From the NCBI RefSeq assembly GCF_004022265.1, contig NZ_SAVB01000011.1, positions 62,001 to 126,000 of the forward strand: a stretch of 64,000 bases of DNA, read 5' to 3'. The position numbers were made by a program, and so were the translations under genes. Source of the stretch: Paenirhodobacter ferrireducens. Its GTDB lineage: Bacteria > Pseudomonadota > Alphaproteobacteria > Rhodobacterales > Rhodobacteraceae. Of the stretch, positions 62,424-64,000 are shown in pieces (the stretch's first letter is position 1; every line of letters begins with the position of its first letter). The notes beneath the pieces are model-generated. The model did no database searches, was not told where the DNA came from, and saw only the letters and a list, made by a program, of their open reading frames with translations.

Positions 62424-63734
62424 ATGACCATTTCCCTGATCGCCTTCGCCATCCTGCTGGCCATGGTCTTTTTGCGCGTGCCGATCGCCTTCGCGATGGC
62501 GATCGTCGGCGGCATCGGCTTCGGCATCCTGCGGGGCTGGGAGCCGGCGGGCGCGATGGTCGGCAACGCGGTCTACGAGACCGGGCTGAACTATTCGCTG
62601 TCCGTGGTGCCGCTCTTCATCTTCATGGGCAACGTGCTCGCAGGATCGGGCATCGCGCAGGGGCTGTTCGCCGCCGCCGACCGGATCTTCGGCCGGATGC
62701 GCGGCGGGCTCGCGATGGCGACGGTGCTGTCGTGCGGCGGCTTCTCGGCGGTCTGCGGCTCGTCGCTCGCCACCGCGGCGACGATGTCGAAGGTGGCAAT
62801 GCCCTCGATGCGGCGCTTCGGCTATTCCGACAGCCTCGCCACCGGCGCCATCGCCGCGGGCGGCACGCTCGGCATCCTCATTCCGCCCTCGGTGGTGCTG
62901 ATCCTCTTCGGCCTGCTGACCGAGGCCGACATCGGCAAGCTTTTCCTCGCTGGCATCATCCCGGGCGTGGTCGGCATCCTCGGCTATCTGCTCGCCGTGA
63001 TGGTCGCGGTGCGGCTGAAGCCCGATCTGGCGCCGAAGGTCGGCGAGGTGCATCCGATGACGCGGCGCGACGTGATCTCGGTGCTGGCGGTCACGGCGCT
63101 GTTCGTCTTCATCATGGTCGGCATCTATGGCGGGCTCTTCACGCCGATCGAGGCCGCGGGCATGGGCGCCGCCGCCGCGCTGGTCATCGCCTTCGCCACC
63201 GGCGGCATGACCCGCAGCGCGCTCTGGACCGCGTTTCTCGACAGCGCCACCGCCTCGGCGATGATCTTCGCGATCATCATCGGCGCCGAGATCTTCAGCA
63301 ATTTCGTCACCTTCGCCGGCCTGCCCGACAGCCTGTCGGAGATGGTCGACGGCTTGGGCCTTTCGCCCTGGATGGTGATGCTGCTGATCGTGGCGATCTA
63401 TCTGGTGCTCGGCTGCTTCCTCGAGAGCCTGTCGATGATCCTGCTGACCGTGCCGGTGTTCTATCCGGTGATCTCCAACCTCGATTTCGGCATGGCGGTG
63501 CTGAACGACCCCGAGGCGGTGGTGACCTGGTTCGCGATCATCGTCGTCGTGGTGACCGAGATCAGCCTGATCACCCCGCCGATCGGGATGAACGTCTTCG
63601 TGCTGCGCTCGGTGCTGCCCGATGTGCCGCTGCGCACGATTTTCCGCGGCGTCTATGTGTTCTGGGTGTCGGACATCCTCCGGCTGGCGCTGATCATCTT
63701 CGTGCCCGGCCTGTCACTCTGGCTGGCGCATTAG
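62424..63734 (+). CDS. dctM: TRAP transporter large permease (third system)
   Basis: 436 residues, about twelve helices. Marks: GGFSAVCGSSLATAATMSKVAMPSM, AAGGTLGILIPPSVVLILFGLLTE and LITPPIGMNVFVLRSVLPDVPL. Ends the homogentisate operon; a GC-rich hairpin separates it from convergent ftsH. Confidence 0.93.
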   Translation: MTISLIAFAILLAMVFLRVPIAFAMAIVGGIGFGILRGWEPAGAMVGNAVYETGLNYSLSVVPLFIFMGNVLAGSGIAQGLFAAADRIFGRMRGGLAMATVLSCGGFSAVCGSSLATAATMSKVAMPSMRRFGYSDSLATGAIAAGGTLGILIPPSVVLILFGLLTEADIGKLFLAGIIPGVVGILGYLLAVMVAVRLKPDLAPKVGEVHPMTRRDVISVLAVTALFVFIMVGIYGGLFTPIEAAGMGAAAALVIAFATGGMTRSALWTAFLDSATASAMIFAIIIGAEIFSNFVTFAGLPDSLSEMVDGLGLSPWMVMLLIVAIYLVLGCFLESLSMILLTVPVFYPVISNLDFGMAVLNDPEAVVTWFAIIVVVVTEISLITPPIGMNVFVLRSVLPDVPLRTIFRGVYVFWVSDILRLALIIFVPGLSLWLAH

Positions 63735-63746
63735 CGCCCTTCTGAC

Positions 63747-63776
63747 CGCGGGCGGGCCCGTCCGGGGCCGCCCGCG
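63747..63776. terminator. Convergent terminator hairpin
   Basis: CGCGGGCGG (63747-63755) and CCGCCCGCG (63768-63776), perfect 9-bp arms, in the 48-base gap between dctM and ftsH. Confidence 0.6.
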
Positions 63777-63782
63777 CGCCGC

Positions 63783-64000
63783 TCAGTCCGCGGCAATCAG
63801 CGCCTGCAGATCGTCCTCGTTCAGCGTTTCCTTCTCGAGCAGGGCCCGCGCCGCCCGTTCCAGAAGCGCGCGCTTGTCCCCCAGAAGACGGACGGTCCGG
63901 TCAAAACTCTCGTCGATCAGCCGCTTCACCTCCTCGTCGATCAGCGCCGCGGTCTCGTCGGAATAGTCGTGCTGTTCGGCGAAATAGGGGTCTTCCGCGC
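63783..64000 (-). CDS. ftsH: ATP-dependent zinc metalloprotease FtsH, C-terminal fragment
   Basis: The frame runs from beyond the right edge to a TGA at 63783-63785. The 70 visible residues (FAEQHDYSDETAALIDEEVKRL, then FDRTVRLLGDKRALLERAARALLEKETLNEDDL in two parts) are the helical end of the FtsH protease domain. Membrane-bound AAA+ protease for quality control. The catalytic parts are outside the window. Confidence 0.85.
   Translation of the reverse strand, partial: AEDPYFAEQHDYSDETAALIDEEVKRLIDESFDRTVRLLGDKRALLERAARALLEKETLNEDDLQALIAAD

Overview
The window looks like a high-GC alphaproteobacterial chromosome, most likely Rhodobacteraceae (Paracoccus/Rhodobacter-type). The signs are tightly packed catabolic operons with ATGA overlaps, three complete TRAP transporters, a ChvE/Ggu sugar importer with a divergent GbpR-like regulator, Hint_2-domain RTX proteins, and a LuxR/LuxI pair. 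All calls come from reading the sequence; no database search was run.

Layout. 1-4958: end of a hydantoinase/oxoprolinase A gene, its B subunit and a TRAP transporter. 5442-9972: a secreted-protein cluster with an RTX-Hint protein, a DUF6065-like protein and a Hint-only protein. 10244-16169: an organosulfur-type flavin monooxygenase operon that ends in a truncated acyl-CoA-dehydrogenase-fold gene. 16156-27195 (minus strand): one long galactose operon, chvE-gguA-gguB-gguC-dehydratase-dgoK-dgoA-lactonase-galactose dehydrogenase-galM, facing gbpR (27327-28256). Together these encode import of galactose and its full non-phosphorylative oxidation to pyruvate and glyceraldehyde 3-phosphate. 28257-31597: a decayed RTX fragment and a second RTX-Hint gene that shares an apparently identical 889-bp block with the first. 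31701-34968: a sulfotransferase-like/methyltransferase fusion and a glycosyltransferase.

35383-41436 is a complete 6.05-kb Microviridae-type prophage (capsid, pilot, Rep, M15 endolysin, small proteins). It sits between two copies of a XerC-arm sequence, and the right junction is a full dif-like site. The element therefore appears to have been integrated by the host XerCD recombinase, and the window probably lies near a replication terminus. The dif site overlaps the 3' end of a quorum-sensing-type gene encoding only an AHL-binding domain, beside luxR and luxI (41448-43335).

43419-52587: LysR regulator, YcsI/DUF1445 protein, TRAP transporter, DUF2848, amidase and PxpBCA 5-oxoprolinase, a probable pyroglutamate/D-glutamate or cyclic-amide operon. 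52626-63734: an aromatic catabolism locus centred on homogentisate (small DUF2783 protein, FAD hydroxylase, MBL hydrolase, LuxR-type regulator, two MarR regulators, hmgA, fahA, maiA, TRAP transporter), with repeated palindromic operators. 63783-64000: the C-terminal end of FtsH on the minus strand.
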